Of a DNA stretch of 64,000 nt, positions 54,776 through 64,000 are shown one piece after another (position 1 is the stretch's first letter; each line of letters starts with the position of its first letter). The DNA comes from JAFGRR01 sp964563855 (GTDB lineage Bacteria; Planctomycetota; Phycisphaerae; UBA1845; Fen-1342), in the NCBI GenBank assembly GCA_964563855.1, contig CAZLYU010000006.1:1-64000 (forward strand). Reading direction: 5' to 3'. Below the pieces are notes generated by a model. That model was not told where the DNA came from. It saw nothing but the letters and a program-made list of their open reading frames with translations, and ran no database searches. A program made the translations under genes and the position numbers.

Positions 54776-57700
54776 CTAGTCGAGCAAGTCCTGCAGCGCA
54801 TACACGTCCCAGTTTCGCCGCTTGAGCGCGCCAATCGCCGCGACCGCCGCCTTGGCGCCGGTGATCGTCGTGTAGATCGGCACGCGATGGCTCGCCGCGG
54901 CGGCGCGAATCTTGCCCTCGTCGGTGTGGCGTCCGGTGCGCGCCGGTGTGTTGATCAGCAGCTTGATCGCCCCCGACTCGATGAGTTCGAGCGGGTTCGG
55001 CGAGCCGTCGCGAATCTTCACGATCACGTCGACCTTCAGCCCCGCGGCCTGCAGAGCGCGGGCCGTACCGCCGGTCGCGACGATCTCGAACCCGTGCCGC
55101 ACCAGATCGCGGCCGATGGCGGCGATGAACGGCTTGTCGCGGTCGTTCACGCTCATGAACACCTTGCCATCCATCGGCAGGCGGATGTTCGCGCCCATCT
55201 GCGCCTTCGCGAATGCGACGCTGAAACGCTGATCAACCCCCATCACCTCACCGGTGCTGCGCATCTCCGGACCGAGCGCGATGTCGACCCCTTGAAACTT
55301 CTCGAAGGGAAACACCGACGCCTTCACCGCGATGTGCCGGCGCGGCGGCGCCTCGGTCACGCCAAGATCCACCAGCTTCTTGCCGAGCATGACTTTGGCG
55401 GCGATCTTCGCCCACGGAATGCCGGTCGCCTTCGACGTAAACGGCACCGTGCGCGAGGCGCGCGGGTTTACTTCGAGGACGAAAATGTCGTCTTCCTTGA
55501 TGGCGTACTGCACGTTCATCAGTCCGACCACGCCGATGCGGCTGGCGAGTTGCCGCGTGGCGTAGCGAATCTGCTGCACAATGGCGGCGGAGAGCGAGTA
55601 GGGCGGCAGCGTCATGGCCGAGTCGCCGGAATGCACGCCGGCTTCTTCGATGTGCTCCAGCACGCCGCACACGATGACCGCGTCGCCGTCGCTGACCGCA
55701 TCCACATCGACCTCGACCGCGTCGGAGAGGAACCGGTCGATGAGCACCGGGTGCTCGTCCGACGCTTCGATGGCGTGCGTCATGAAGTGCCGCACATCAG
55801 CGGGTGAGTTGCAAATCTCCATCGCGCGGCCGCCGAGCACGTACGACGGACGCACCAGAACCGGATAGCCGATGCGTTCGGCGACGTCGCGGGCTTCGTC
55901 GAGCGTGCGGGCGATGCCGCTCGGCGGTTGCTGCAAGCCGAGCTCATGCAGGATCTCGGAAAACGACTCGCGATCCTCCGCCAGGCGGATCGACTCCGGC
56001 GACGTGCCCAGGATCGGTACGCCGGCTCGCTTCAAACCGATCGCGAGATTCAGCGGCGTTTGCCCGCCAAACTGGCAGATGACGCCCTTCAGGTGCGAAG
56101 CGCGGTCGAACTGCGGCACCATCTGACGCAACACGCGGGTCAGATCGTCTTGGGCCTCGGTCGTCTGGTCGTGAGCGCGGCCGGAGAGTCGCTCGCACAC
56201 GTTGACGACATCTTCGTGCGTCAGCGGCTCGAAGAAGAGCAGATCGCTGGTGTCATAGTCGGTGCTGACCGTTTCGGGATTCGAGTTGATCATGACCGCT
56301 TCGTAGCCGAGCTCGCGGGCCGCCATCGCCGCGTGTACGCAGCAGTAGTCGAACTCAATTCCCTGACCGATGCGGTTCGGCCCACCCCCGAGCACCACCA
56401 CCTTCGGCTTGTCGGAGAGCTTCAGCTCGTCGTGCACCGGCATGGCTCGACGTCCGGTTGCTTCCAGACGCAACGTCGGGCGCTCATGGGTGCTGTAGTA
56501 GTACGGCGTGCGCGCGGCGAACTCCGCGGCGCACGTGTCGACGAGCCGGTAGATTGGCCGCAGGCCGCGTCGCGCCGCGAACAGCCGCACCTGTTCAGGC
56601 TCGACGCCCCAGATGCGGGCGAGTTGTACATCGCTATAGCCGTAGCCCTTGGCGCGACGGAGCAGGTCAACGAATTGGTGCTCACCGTCGGGATGATCAT
56701 CACTGCGCAGCAGGAAGCGCGCGGCGGCGCCGGCCGCAACCAACTCGTCCTCGAATTGCACCAGGGTGCGAATGTTGTCGAGAAACCAGGGGTCGATGCC
56801 CGACAGTTCCGCGACGCGCTCCACGCTCCAGCCCTGCTTGAACGCGTAGCGTGTGTAGTAGAGGCGTCCTTGCGCGGGGCGCGACAGCTTGTCGATCAGC
56901 GCCGGCTCCGAAATCGGGAAGGTCTCGGCCTGCTCCTCTTCGGTGTCCGCCGGCGCCTCCGCCGCGCGCGGCCCGCCGACCGTTTCAAGCGCGGGGTCGA
57001 CGACGCCGGCGCCGGCTGCGACCGCCGCGCCGACCAGCGCGCGCGATTCGGCGCGCTGCCGCTGCTTCAGCCACTTGTCGATGCCGTCGAGCCCGAGCCC
57101 AAACCGCTTGATCTCCATCGAGCGGATGCACTTTTGCAGCGCTTCTTTAAACGTCCGCCCCAACGCCATCGCTTCGCCTACGCTCTTCATCTGCGTCGTC
57201 AGCGTTTCGTCAGCCTCGGGAAACTTTTCAAACGTCCAACGCGGAATCTTCACCACGCAGTAGTCGATGGCGGGCTCAAAGCAGGCCGGCGTGGTCTTGG
57301 TGATGTCGTTCGGAATCTCGTCGAGCGTGTAGCCGATCGCGAGTTTGGTGGCGATTTTCGCGATCGGGAAGCCGGTGGCCTTGCTCGCGAGCGCGCTCGA
57401 CCGCGACACACGCGGATTCATCTCGATCACCACCATGCGACCGGTGGTCGGATTGACGCCGAACTGAATGTTCGACCCGCCGGTCTCGACGCCGATTTCG
57501 CGGATGATCGCGATGGCGGCGTCGCGCATGCGTTGATACTCGCGATCGGTCAGCGTCTGGGCTGGGGCGACGGTGATCGAGTCGCCGGTATGCACGCCCA
57601 TTGGGTCGAAGTTCTCGATCGAGCAAACGATGACGACGTTGTCGGCCCGGTCGCGCATCACCTCGAGCTCAAACTCTTTCCACTTCAGCAGCGATTCTTC

Positions 57701-58333
57701 GATCAGGATCTCGTTGATTGGCGACCACTCGATGCCGCGCTTCGCGATGTCGGCGAAGTCTTCCGCGGTATGGGCGAATCCGCCACCCGTGCCGCCGAGC
57801 GTGTAGGCCGGTCGAATCGCGACGGGCAGCCCGATCTCGGCGACAACTTGCTGCGCTTCCTTCCAGTTGTGGGCGATGCCGCTGCGCGGCACGTCGAGCC
57901 CGATGCGCTGCATGGCGGTGCGGAAGGCCGTGCGATTCTCGGCTTTCTCGATCGCGTCGGGGGTCGCGGCGAGCATCCTGACGTTGTGCCGCTCGAACAC
58001 GCCTGTCTCGGCGCACTTCATGGCGCAGTTCAGGCCGGTCTGTCCCCCGAGCGTGGGCAGGACCGAGTCGATCGGCTCGCCGCGCGCCGCCTCTTTCACG
58101 AGAATCTTTTCGATGACCTCGGGCGTAATCGGCTCGACGTAGGTCCGGTCGCTGAGTTCCGGATCGGTCATGATCGTCGCGGGATTGCTGTTGACCAGCA
58201 CCACGCTGACGCCTTCCTCGCGCAGCGCCTTGCAGGCTTGTGCGCCGGAATAGTCGAACTCACAGGCTTGACCGATGATGATGGGGCCGGAGCCGATGAT
58301 CAGGACCCGGCGCACGTCGTCGCGCTTCGGCAT
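54776..58333 (-). CDS. carB: Carbamoyl-phosphate synthase large subunit
   Basis: From the ATG at 58333 (GAGGGG upstream) the protein is 1185 aa, over 100 residues longer than E. coli CarB (1073). Both ATP-grasp halves are complete: IIGSGPIIIGQACEFDYSG and RPAYTLGGTGGGFAHTA in the first, LGGGPNRIGQGIEFDYC and RPSYVLGGRAMEI in the second. The C-terminal allosteric domain ends the protein. Residues about 415-480 hold an extra Ala/Glu-rich stretch in the oligomerisation region. It makes carbamoyl phosphate for pyrimidine and arginine synthesis. carA is not in the window. Confidence 0.95.
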   Translation of the reverse strand: MPKRDDVRRVLIIGSGPIIIGQACEFDYSGAQACKALREEGVSVVLVNSNPATIMTDPELSDRTYVEPITPEVIEKILVKEAARGEPIDSVLPTLGGQTGLNCAMKCAETGVFERHNVRMLAATPDAIEKAENRTAFRTAMQRIGLDVPRSGIAHNWKEAQQVVAEIGLPVAIRPAYTLGGTGGGFAHTAEDFADIAKRGIEWSPINEILIEESLLKWKEFELEVMRDRADNVVIVCSIENFDPMGVHTGDSITVAPAQTLTDREYQRMRDAAIAIIREIGVETGGSNIQFGVNPTTGRMVVIEMNPRVSRSSALASKATGFPIAKIATKLAIGYTLDEIPNDITKTTPACFEPAIDYCVVKIPRWTFEKFPEADETLTTQMKSVGEAMALGRTFKEALQKCIRSMEIKRFGLGLDGIDKWLKQRQRAESRALVGAAVAAGAGVVDPALETVGGPRAAEAPADTEEEQAETFPISEPALIDKLSRPAQGRLYYTRYAFKQGWSVERVAELSGIDPWFLDNIRTLVQFEDELVAAGAAARFLLRSDDHPDGEHQFVDLLRRAKGYGYSDVQLARIWGVEPEQVRLFAARRGLRPIYRLVDTCAAEFAARTPYYYSTHERPTLRLEATGRRAMPVHDELKLSDKPKVVVLGGGPNRIGQGIEFDYCCVHAAMAARELGYEAVMINSNPETVSTDYDTSDLLFFEPLTHEDVVNVCERLSGRAHDQTTEAQDDLTRVLRQMVPQFDRASHLKGVICQFGGQTPLNLAIGLKRAGVPILGTSPESIRLAEDRESFSEILHELGLQQPPSGIARTLDEARDVAERIGYPVLVRPSYVLGGRAMEICNSPADVRHFMTHAIEASDEHPVLIDRFLSDAVEVDVDAVSDGDAVIVCGVLEHIEEAGVHSGDSAMTLPPYSLSAAIVQQIRYATRQLASRIGVVGLMNVQYAIKEDDIFVLEVNPRASRTVPFTSKATGIPWAKIAAKVMLGKKLVDLGVTEAPPRRHIAVKASVFPFEKFQGVDIALGPEMRSTGEVMGVDQRFSVAFAKAQMGANIRLPMDGKVFMSVNDRDKPFIAAIGRDLVRHGFEIVATGGTARALQAAGLKVDVIVKIRDGSPNPLELIESGAIKLLINTPARTGRHTDEGKIRAAAASHRVPIYTTITGAKAAVAAIGALKRRNWDVYALQDLLD

Positions 58334-58503
58334 GGCTGCACCCCTCATTCACCAACTCGATCAGCACGAGTCAATGAGGAGCCTCATGGTGCGCCCAACG
58401 CCCGCGCGATGGACGCTTGCGGAGGGAGGTTAGCCGCTGGCTATGGGCCTGCCTAGGGCGTGGCCGGCGAACGCCCGCTGCCGAGCGGCTGCCGGGCGGC
58501 GCG

Positions 58504-60342
58504 TCACGTCGCCGCCGTCGCCGCCGCCGCCGCCCGCGCTGCACGTTTGCGGTCATTCTCGTTGAGGTGTCGCTTCCGGATGCGGATCGCCTCCGGCGTG
58601 ACCTCGACCAGCTCGTCGTCTTCGATGAATTCGAGCGCCATTTCCAGCGTCAGCTCGCGCGGCGGCCGCAGGACGACGGTCTTATCCGCCGACGCCGCAC
58701 GCACGTTGGTCAGCTTCTTGCCCCGGCAGAGATTCACGGGGATGTCGTTATCGCGGCAGTGCTCGCCAACGACCTGGCCCTCGTAGACCTGATCGCCAGG
58801 CGCGACGAAAAACTCGCCGCGATCCTTGAGCGAGTCGAGCGCGTAGGCCGTCACCTGTCCGGTTTCGCTGGAAATCATCACGCCGTTGAGCCGACCCGGC
58901 ACCGCGCCGCGGAAGAACTCGTACTCATAGAAGTTGTGGTGCATGACCAGCGTACCGTTCGTCGCAGTCAGCAGGCGCGTGCGAACGCCGATGAGCCCGC
59001 GCGACGGCGCCAGAAACTCGAGGAAGGTGCGTTCGCCGCGCATTTCCATCTTGCTGCAGACGCCGCGCCGCGCGCCGAGCGTCTCCATGACGGCCCCCGT
59101 GTACTCGTTGGGTACGTCGATCACGCACAGTTCGATCGGCTCGGTCTTCTTCCCGTCGAGCTCACGGAAGATGACTTTCGGCTTGCCGACCGCCACCTCA
59201 TAGCCCTCGCGCCGCATCGTTTCGACCAGCACCGAGAGGTGCAGCGAACCGCGTCCGGCGACGTTGAACTCCTCCGGCGTGTGTCCCGGCTCGACGCGCA
59301 GCGCCACGTTGTGTTGCTTCTCGCGCATCAGCCGATCCCAGATATGCCGGCTGGTGAGAAACTTGCCGGCGCGGCCCACAAATGGTGAGTCGTTCACGCG
59401 AAAGGTCATGTGCAACGTCGGCTCGCCGATGTGAATCACCGGCAGCGGCCGCGGGTCGTCGGGGTCGGCGAGCGTATTGCCGATGTCAATCGTTTCGAGT
59501 CCGACCACCGCACAGATGTCGCCGGCCTCGACGGCTTCGACCTTGACGCGTCCGAGGCCGTCGAAGATGTGCAATTCGCCGACCCGCTCGTCTTTGCGCG
59601 AACCGTCGCGATGCAGCACCGCCACTCGTTCGCCAGCCCGCAGCGTGCCATGAAACACGCGGCCGATGCCGATGCGGCCGACATAGTCGCTGTAGTCGAG
59701 CGACGTGATCAGCGCTTGCAGCGAGTGCTCTGGATCGTGCGTGGGCGCCGGCACGTGTTCGACGATCGCTTCAAAGAGCGCCCGCATGTCGTCCGGTCGA
59801 TCGCCGGGATCGAGCGTCGCGAATCCCTCGACGGCCGACGTGAACACCGTCGGAAACTCGAGCTGCTCCTCCTCGACGCCGAGGTCGATGAACAGGCTCA
59901 GCACTTCGTTCTGCACGTCGATCGGCCGCGAACCGGGGCGGTCGATCTTGTTGATCACCACGATTGGCTGCAGCCCGTATTCCAGCGCGTTGCGCAGCAC
60001 GAACGTCGTTTGCGGCATCGGCCCCTCAAAGGCATCCACCAGCAACAGGCAGCCGTCCGCCATCTTCAGCACCCGCTCCACCTCGCCGCCAAAGTCGGCG
60101 TGGCCGGGCGTGTCGATGAGGTTGATCTTCGTGTCGTGATACTGAATCGCGACGTTCTTGGCGAGAATCGTAATCCCGCGCTCGCGCTCCTGATCGTTCG
60201 AATCAAGGATGCGCTCGCCTTTGAGCTGCCCCTCGCGGAACTGGCCCGACTGCCTGAGTAGACAATCGACCAGGGTCGTCTTCCCATGGTCGACGTGCGC
60301 GATGATGGCGACGTTGCGAATCTTTGGCGGCGTATCTGACAT
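58504..60342 (-). CDS. typA: Translational GTPase TypA/BipA
   Basis: From the ATG at 60342 the protein is 612 aa, the family length. The G motifs are IIAHVDHGKTTLVDCLL (G1), ERERGITI (G2), DTPGHADFGGE (G3) and VINKIDRPGSR (G4). The C-terminal domain has SRGLIGVRTRLL and the end region MALEFIEDDELVEVTPEAIRIRKR. It assists ribosome assembly and stress adaptation. carB follows 170 bases downstream on the same strand. Confidence 0.95.
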   Translation of the reverse strand: MSDTPPKIRNVAIIAHVDHGKTTLVDCLLRQSGQFREGQLKGERILDSNDQERERGITILAKNVAIQYHDTKINLIDTPGHADFGGEVERVLKMADGCLLLVDAFEGPMPQTTFVLRNALEYGLQPIVVINKIDRPGSRPIDVQNEVLSLFIDLGVEEEQLEFPTVFTSAVEGFATLDPGDRPDDMRALFEAIVEHVPAPTHDPEHSLQALITSLDYSDYVGRIGIGRVFHGTLRAGERVAVLHRDGSRKDERVGELHIFDGLGRVKVEAVEAGDICAVVGLETIDIGNTLADPDDPRPLPVIHIGEPTLHMTFRVNDSPFVGRAGKFLTSRHIWDRLMREKQHNVALRVEPGHTPEEFNVAGRGSLHLSVLVETMRREGYEVAVGKPKVIFRELDGKKTEPIELCVIDVPNEYTGAVMETLGARRGVCSKMEMRGERTFLEFLAPSRGLIGVRTRLLTATNGTLVMHHNFYEYEFFRGAVPGRLNGVMISSETGQVTAYALDSLKDRGEFFVAPGDQVYEGQVVGEHCRDNDIPVNLCRGKKLTNVRAASADKTVVLRPPRELTLEMALEFIEDDELVEVTPEAIRIRKRHLNENDRKRAARAAAAATAAT

Positions 60343-60484
60343 TCCGTATCCAACTGCGGGGGCAAGCCCTAGCCTATCAACCAAACCGGAATTCCCCCGC
60401 GGTCGACGCAGATCATAAGCGAGCGTCGGGCAAAGAAAAGCCCCACGCGCGCACCGCGGACCTTGCCAAACCTAGGAACCCCGC

Positions 60485-61723
60485 ATGCTGTCTCGCGTCC
60501 AACGCGCCATCATCGGCTTCGCGACCACCGGCGTCGCCGCCGCCGCACTCAGTCTGCTCGTCGGCTTCACCGTAGTCGACGTGAACGAAGGCGGCGTGGT
60601 CGCGGCGAGCGTCTGGCCGGCGGTCCTTTGGGCTGCGATCGCCGGGGCGGCGGTCACCGTGCTGTCCGCGCTCGTCACGCGGTGGCGTGTGACCACCAAA
60701 GACATGGCCATCTTTCACCTGCTCTGCTGGCATCTCGCGATTCTGCCGCTCGGCCTGGGCGTGCTCGCCGCGGCGTTCTCCGGGACGGCCGAACCCGCCT
60801 GGCCGCTCACGCTGCTGGCATGGCTCAGCCCGGCCCCAGCGCTCATTTTTGCATACGCGACGCTGATCGAGCCGTATTGGATCGAAGACGTCACGCTCGA
60901 CCTGCCCGTTTTGCCGGCGGGCTCCCCCGAAGTCCGCCTGGTGGTCGTCGCCGATCTCGAAACCGACCGTGTCACCGCGTTTCAACGCCGCATCGCCGAC
61001 CACGTCACTCGCCTGCGACCCGACGTGGTGCTGCTGCCCGGCGACTTGTTCGACGGACTGCCCGAGAATCTCGCCCGCAACCGCGCTGACTTTCGTCGCT
61101 ACCTCGAAGCGCTCGTCTCGCGGCACGACTGCCTCGCCAGCCTCGGCAACGCCGACGACGACTGGGCGGTCGCACTGATCCCGCAGACCGGCGTGCACCT
61201 GCTCGACAACGCGGTTGCGGTGCGGTCGTTCGGTGCGGTTCGTGTGGGATTCGCGGGTCTGACCGAGCCCTACGACGCTTCCGCCGCCGCTGACGCGCTC
61301 CGCGAGCTGTCAAACGCCGACGTCGCCGCCCGCATCGTCCTCGCCCATCATCCCGAAGGCGTGCGCGACTATCCGCCTGCGGTCCGCACCGACCTCACAC
61401 TCAGCGGCCACACTCACGGCGGTCAGGTCGTCGTCCCGGGCTTCGGCCCGCCGATGACGCAGAGCACGATGCCGCGGCACGTATCGGCCGGCGGGCTGCA
61501 TTGGGTGCAGATCGGGGCCGATGGGGCGACGCGCGCGGCGCGCGTCCATCGCCGCTCTGGTCGTATCCGCGTCGAGCTTCCAAAGCCAGAAGCGGCGTCT
61601 TCGAGCGATGAGCATTTGCTCTACGTGAGCCGCGGCGTCGGCTACGAACGGGGCTGGGCGCCGTCGATTCGCTTCCTCTGTCGGCCGGAGGTGACGCTCG
61701 TGCGTCTGGTGGAGCGGGTATGA
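60485..61723 (+). CDS. Metallophosphoesterase-like membrane protein with altered metal motifs
   Basis: The protein is 412 aa. Four hydrophobic helices (about 8-130) precede a calcineurin-like domain from about 140. Motif II (LLPGDLFDG, G186-D187) and the C-terminal LAHHPE and LSGHTHGGQVVVPG motifs are intact. Motif I reads VVVADLETD (Asp157, Glu159 in place of the usual His), and motif III reads LGNADDDW in place of GNHD. The family normally needs those two His. It may use other ligands or be non-catalytic. The ATG starts 143 bases from the divergent typA gene. Confidence 0.8.
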   Translation: MLSRVQRAIIGFATTGVAAAALSLLVGFTVVDVNEGGVVAASVWPAVLWAAIAGAAVTVLSALVTRWRVTTKDMAIFHLLCWHLAILPLGLGVLAAAFSGTAEPAWPLTLLAWLSPAPALIFAYATLIEPYWIEDVTLDLPVLPAGSPEVRLVVVADLETDRVTAFQRRIADHVTRLRPDVVLLPGDLFDGLPENLARNRADFRRYLEALVSRHDCLASLGNADDDWAVALIPQTGVHLLDNAVAVRSFGAVRVGFAGLTEPYDASAAADALRELSNADVAARIVLAHHPEGVRDYPPAVRTDLTLSGHTHGGQVVVPGFGPPMTQSTMPRHVSAGGLHWVQIGADGATRAARVHRRSGRIRVELPKPEAASSSDEHLLYVSRGVGYERGWAPSIRFLCRPEVTLVRLVERV

Positions 61724-61773
61724 GGGACGCGTTAGGCCTGAGCCGACGTAGCGTGTGCGCCGCGCTAACGCTC

Positions 61774-63636
61774 TCAGTCATCAGCTGATGCGGGCGCCGT
61801 CGGGACGATCCAGACAGTTTCGATGCGCGCGTTGACGTAGTTCACCCCGCTGACGCTCTTGGCGGCGGTCAGCGTGTTCGGGTCGATTTCCACTTTCCGC
61901 AGCTCCTCGCCCTCCGCCAGAACCACCCCCGAGCCGAACGCGCCCGCGAGCGCCGCGGGCAACTCGCCACGCTTCACAAACAGCAGTTCCGGCGGCACGA
62001 CGTGATCGTCAGCCGACCCAGCCGAGGGTTCGCTGAGCGGCGCGCTCAGGTAGTAGTACAGCGTCGGCTCTTCGTGACGCGTGAGGATGATCGTGGCGGC
62101 GCCCGTCGCGCGGGCTGCTTCCGCGGCGTTGCGACTCAATCGAAAGGGTTCGAATGACGGTAGCAGCAACAGGCCAAACAGCACCTGAAAGACGACCGCC
62201 CCGCCGAGCGCGACGGGCCACAGCCGACGCATGTCGCCGTGCCGCGTCAAACGCGACAGCCAGACGCCCATGGTGAGCAGGGGGATGGCGAGCGCCGCCA
62301 GCATCCACGGCCAGAGGGCGGGTGTAATGCTGAGTACGCTTGGGGTCAGTCCACTCAGCAGCCCGAAACCCCCGCCCACGCCGGCGATGACGATGAGGAT
62401 GATGCTCCACACCTGAAGACCGCTTCGCTGCTGACGATCCAACGGCTGAGCCTCCGCCCGTCGCCACAGCAGCGCCAGCATGATGGCTAGCGTCGCGTAG
62501 CAGGGCAGCACATAGTGCGGCAGTTTGCTGATCGTCAGCTCGAGCACGATCCACGGCAGCGCCAGCCACCAGAGCAGCAGTCCCGCGTCGCGGTCGGACT
62601 TGCGGCGACGCCACGCTTCGGCCGCGCCGGCGATGGCGAGTGGGCTCCAAGGCATCATCAGCCCGAGGGTCAACAGGATGTAATAGCCCGGCGGGCCGAC
62701 CGCCGCGGTCGGCGAGCTGACGAATCGGCCGACGAACTCGGTGATGAAGAATTGCTGAAACAACGTGTCGCCGGCCCGCTGCGCGACCAGCACGTACCAC
62801 GGCGCCGCGAGCCCCACGCCGATCAGGATGCTGGCCCAGAGCAATGGCTGCTTTAGCCAGCCGGCGCCAAATCGTCGGAGCAGCGCAAAGGCGAATCCGC
62901 CGCAAAACAGCGCGATGGCGGGTCCCTTGGCCAGAATGCCGAATGCAACGCAGACGCTGAGCAACGCCGCCAATCGGGCGCCGGCGCGCTGCCCGGGGGG
63001 CGCCGTCGTCGCGTCGTCGCTTCGTAGCTCGTCTTCGATCCGTCCATCGATGCGGCGCGCACCAGCTCCCGCCGCAAAGCGCCACAGTGCAACCTGCGCC
63101 CAAAGCGTCGTCGCCAGCAGCAACGCGTCGGTAATGAGCAGTCGGCCGACCACGGCGGGAAGGATCGCGGTGATCATCACACCGCTGGCGATCCACACGC
63201 CGCGCCGATCCGTGAAGAACCCGGCCAACGTCGCAAAGCCCTGCAGCGCGATGCTCATCGCGAGCACCGATACGAGTCGGCCCGCCCCTTCGCTCCGCCC
63301 GAGCAACGTCCAGGCGCCGTTGACCAGCCAGTACAACAGCGGCGGCTTGCCGATCCACGGTTCACCTAGGTAGTACGGCGTGATCCAGTCGCCGGTGTCG
63401 CGCATTTCGAGCGCCACTCGAGCGTACCAGCCTTCGTCGCGATCGATGAAGCTGACGCCGAAGATCCCCGGGATGAGCACCGCCAGCGTGAGCGCGAGCA
63501 GCAGGGCGCGGTCGCGCAAGTTGAAGCCGGTTGGGACGCGGGGTTGTGAAGTGATGTCGGGGTCGCCCTTTACTCGCTGCGGAACGGTTGTGCGACACGT
63601 ACGCTGGACAGCCTCACCCTCGCCGTCGTCAACCAA
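61774..63636 (-). CDS. Glycosyltransferase family 39-type membrane protein
   Basis: The protein is up to 620 aa, with about 11-13 hydrophobic helices. The signature at about 64-100 is IDRDEGWYARVALEMRDTGD and, just after, IGKPPLLYW, typical of ArnT/PMT-type transferases that use polyprenyl-phosphate sugar donors. The acidic pair in RDEGW is the expected catalytic site. The N-terminus is uncertain: the longest frame starts with TTG at 63636 without a ribosome site, and an in-frame TTG further in (before the first helix) is possible. It probably adds a sugar to a lipid or protein on the outer face of the inner membrane. Confidence 0.85.
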   Translation of the reverse strand: MVDDGEGEAVQRTCRTTVPQRVKGDPDITSQPRVPTGFNLRDRALLLALTLAVLIPGIFGVSFIDRDEGWYARVALEMRDTGDWITPYYLGEPWIGKPPLLYWLVNGAWTLLGRSEGAGRLVSVLAMSIALQGFATLAGFFTDRRGVWIASGVMITAILPAVVGRLLITDALLLATTLWAQVALWRFAAGAGARRIDGRIEDELRSDDATTAPPGQRAGARLAALLSVCVAFGILAKGPAIALFCGGFAFALLRRFGAGWLKQPLLWASILIGVGLAAPWYVLVAQRAGDTLFQQFFITEFVGRFVSSPTAAVGPPGYYILLTLGLMMPWSPLAIAGAAEAWRRRKSDRDAGLLLWWLALPWIVLELTISKLPHYVLPCYATLAIMLALLWRRAEAQPLDRQQRSGLQVWSIILIVIAGVGGGFGLLSGLTPSVLSITPALWPWMLAALAIPLLTMGVWLSRLTRHGDMRRLWPVALGGAVVFQVLFGLLLLPSFEPFRLSRNAAEAARATGAATIILTRHEEPTLYYYLSAPLSEPSAGSADDHVVPPELLFVKRGELPAALAGAFGSGVVLAEGEELRKVEIDPNTLTAAKSVSGVNYVNARIETVWIVPTAPASADD

Positions 63637-63773
63637 GACGGTGGGGTCAGTGACAGTGGCTTCGATGCGTTCGGCAACATGGGCGGGGAATGCTACCCGG
63701 CCGATGCCGGCGCGGAAAGGCCGCCGCCCCGCGTCGATTCAGCAAGACGACGGAGCCGCGAGGTCGACTTTGG

Positions 63774-64000
63774 CTATCGGCGAAGTCGCGCGTCGATCGC
63801 AGATCGCAGTTGGTGACCGATGGGTTGCGCCGGGTGGTGTTCGATGAGACGCTCGGCGATCGCCCGCGCTTCGGAGAGTCGGTCGCGACGGTACAAGTGG
63901 TCGGCGTAGGCGTGCAGATAGTCCAGTCCCTGCGGCGCGAGGTCGAGCGCGTGTCGCAGCGATTGCTCGGCTTCGTCGAGTCGTCCGAGTTGTTGCAGCA
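63774..64000 (-). CDS. TPR-repeat protein, C-terminal end (cut by window edge)
   Basis: Only the last 75 codons are in the window, ending with TAG at 63774-63776. They read LQQLGRLDEAEQSLRHALDL, then APQGLDYLHAYADHLYRRDR and LSEARAIAERLIEHHP. This A-W-x-x-L-G-pattern repeat (G-R-x-x-E-A-x-x-x-L-x-x-A-L) is a tetratricopeptide helical unit, usually a protein-binding scaffold. The rest lies outside the window. Confidence 0.7.
   Translation of the reverse strand, partial: LQQLGRLDEAEQSLRHALDLAPQGLDYLHAYADHLYRRDRLSEARAIAERLIEHHPAQPIGHQLRSAIDARLRR

Noticed and set aside
55928..58456. 842-aa plus-strand frame opposite carB
   Set aside because: Shadow of carB; no recognisable domain and Arg/Asp/Leu-rich.
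58334..58503. GC-rich stems between carB and typA as a terminator
   Set aside because: Several short stems but no T-run and no clear dominant hairpin.

Overview
The window looks like chromosomal DNA from a high-GC planctomycete, most like the Phycisphaerae and related environmental lineages. The reasons are in the sequence. Four secreted proteins end in a PEP-CTERM sorting tag (x-PEP-A-S, a hydrophobic stretch, then RRR/MRR). Four large secreted proteins carry dockerin-like calcium repeats of the planctomycete style (for example GDMNCDGLVDARDID). One carries a Cys-rich GACC module typical of these bacteria. Many lipoproteins have no clear family. No phage, IS, CRISPR, tRNA or rRNA was found. 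Genes run on both strands in short operons with small overlaps.

Layout. 1-5.6 kb (minus): start of a membrane protein resembling a K+ channel, a 1118-aa secreted dockerin-like protein, a PLP aminotransferase and a lipoprotein. 5.7-13.7 kb (plus): Kelch lipoprotein, M24 peptidase, accB-accC (fatty acid synthesis), a 2-hydroxyacid-dehydrogenase-like protein with an ACT domain that has lost its catalytic residues, and an exported cyclophilin. 13.8-21.0 kb: surface and secreted block (nuclease-like protein, three PEP-CTERM proteins, a propeller protein with dockerin-like repeats). 21.2-26.0 kb (minus operon): rarA, 5-formyl-THF cyclo-ligase, nadB, amino-acid permease. 26.1-31.5 kb: modular glycoside hydrolase, HAD phosphatase, two overlapping related lipoprotein genes, a VOC protein and an Rrf2 regulator. 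31.6-34.1 kb (minus): cobalamin adenosyltransferase, tmk, holB. 34.3-42.5 kb: small conserved unknowns, a PEP-CTERM protein, purB, a DUF1579 protein, a ribosome hibernation-like protein, a DinB protein and lipoproteins. 42.8-52.1 kb: central metabolism with sdhAB (no membrane anchor gene beside it), pyruvate:ferredoxin oxidoreductase (nifJ) with a dihydroorotate-dehydrogenase-like partner, a lone receiver-domain protein and a PfkB sugar kinase. 52.3-64.0 kb: esterase lipoprotein, M19 dipeptidase, carB with an insertion, typA, a metallophosphoesterase-like membrane protein with altered metal-site residues, a GT39-type glycosyltransferase and the end of a TPR protein.

Together the genes suggest a chemoheterotroph. 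It exports polymer-binding or polymer-degrading proteins to its envelope. It can oxidise pyruvate through ferredoxin, which fits anaerobic or microaerobic life, and it makes its own NAD, pyrimidines, purines and fatty acids.

I found no obvious new defence or mobile system. The most unusual items are the enzyme-fold proteins missing catalytic residues (11.4 kb and 60.5 kb), the unusual P-loop in tmk, the orphan sdhAB pair, and shared GAAAGAGGAG leader elements, two of them with hairpins, in front of the PEP-CTERM genes. All functional calls come from reading motifs by eye; no database search was possible.
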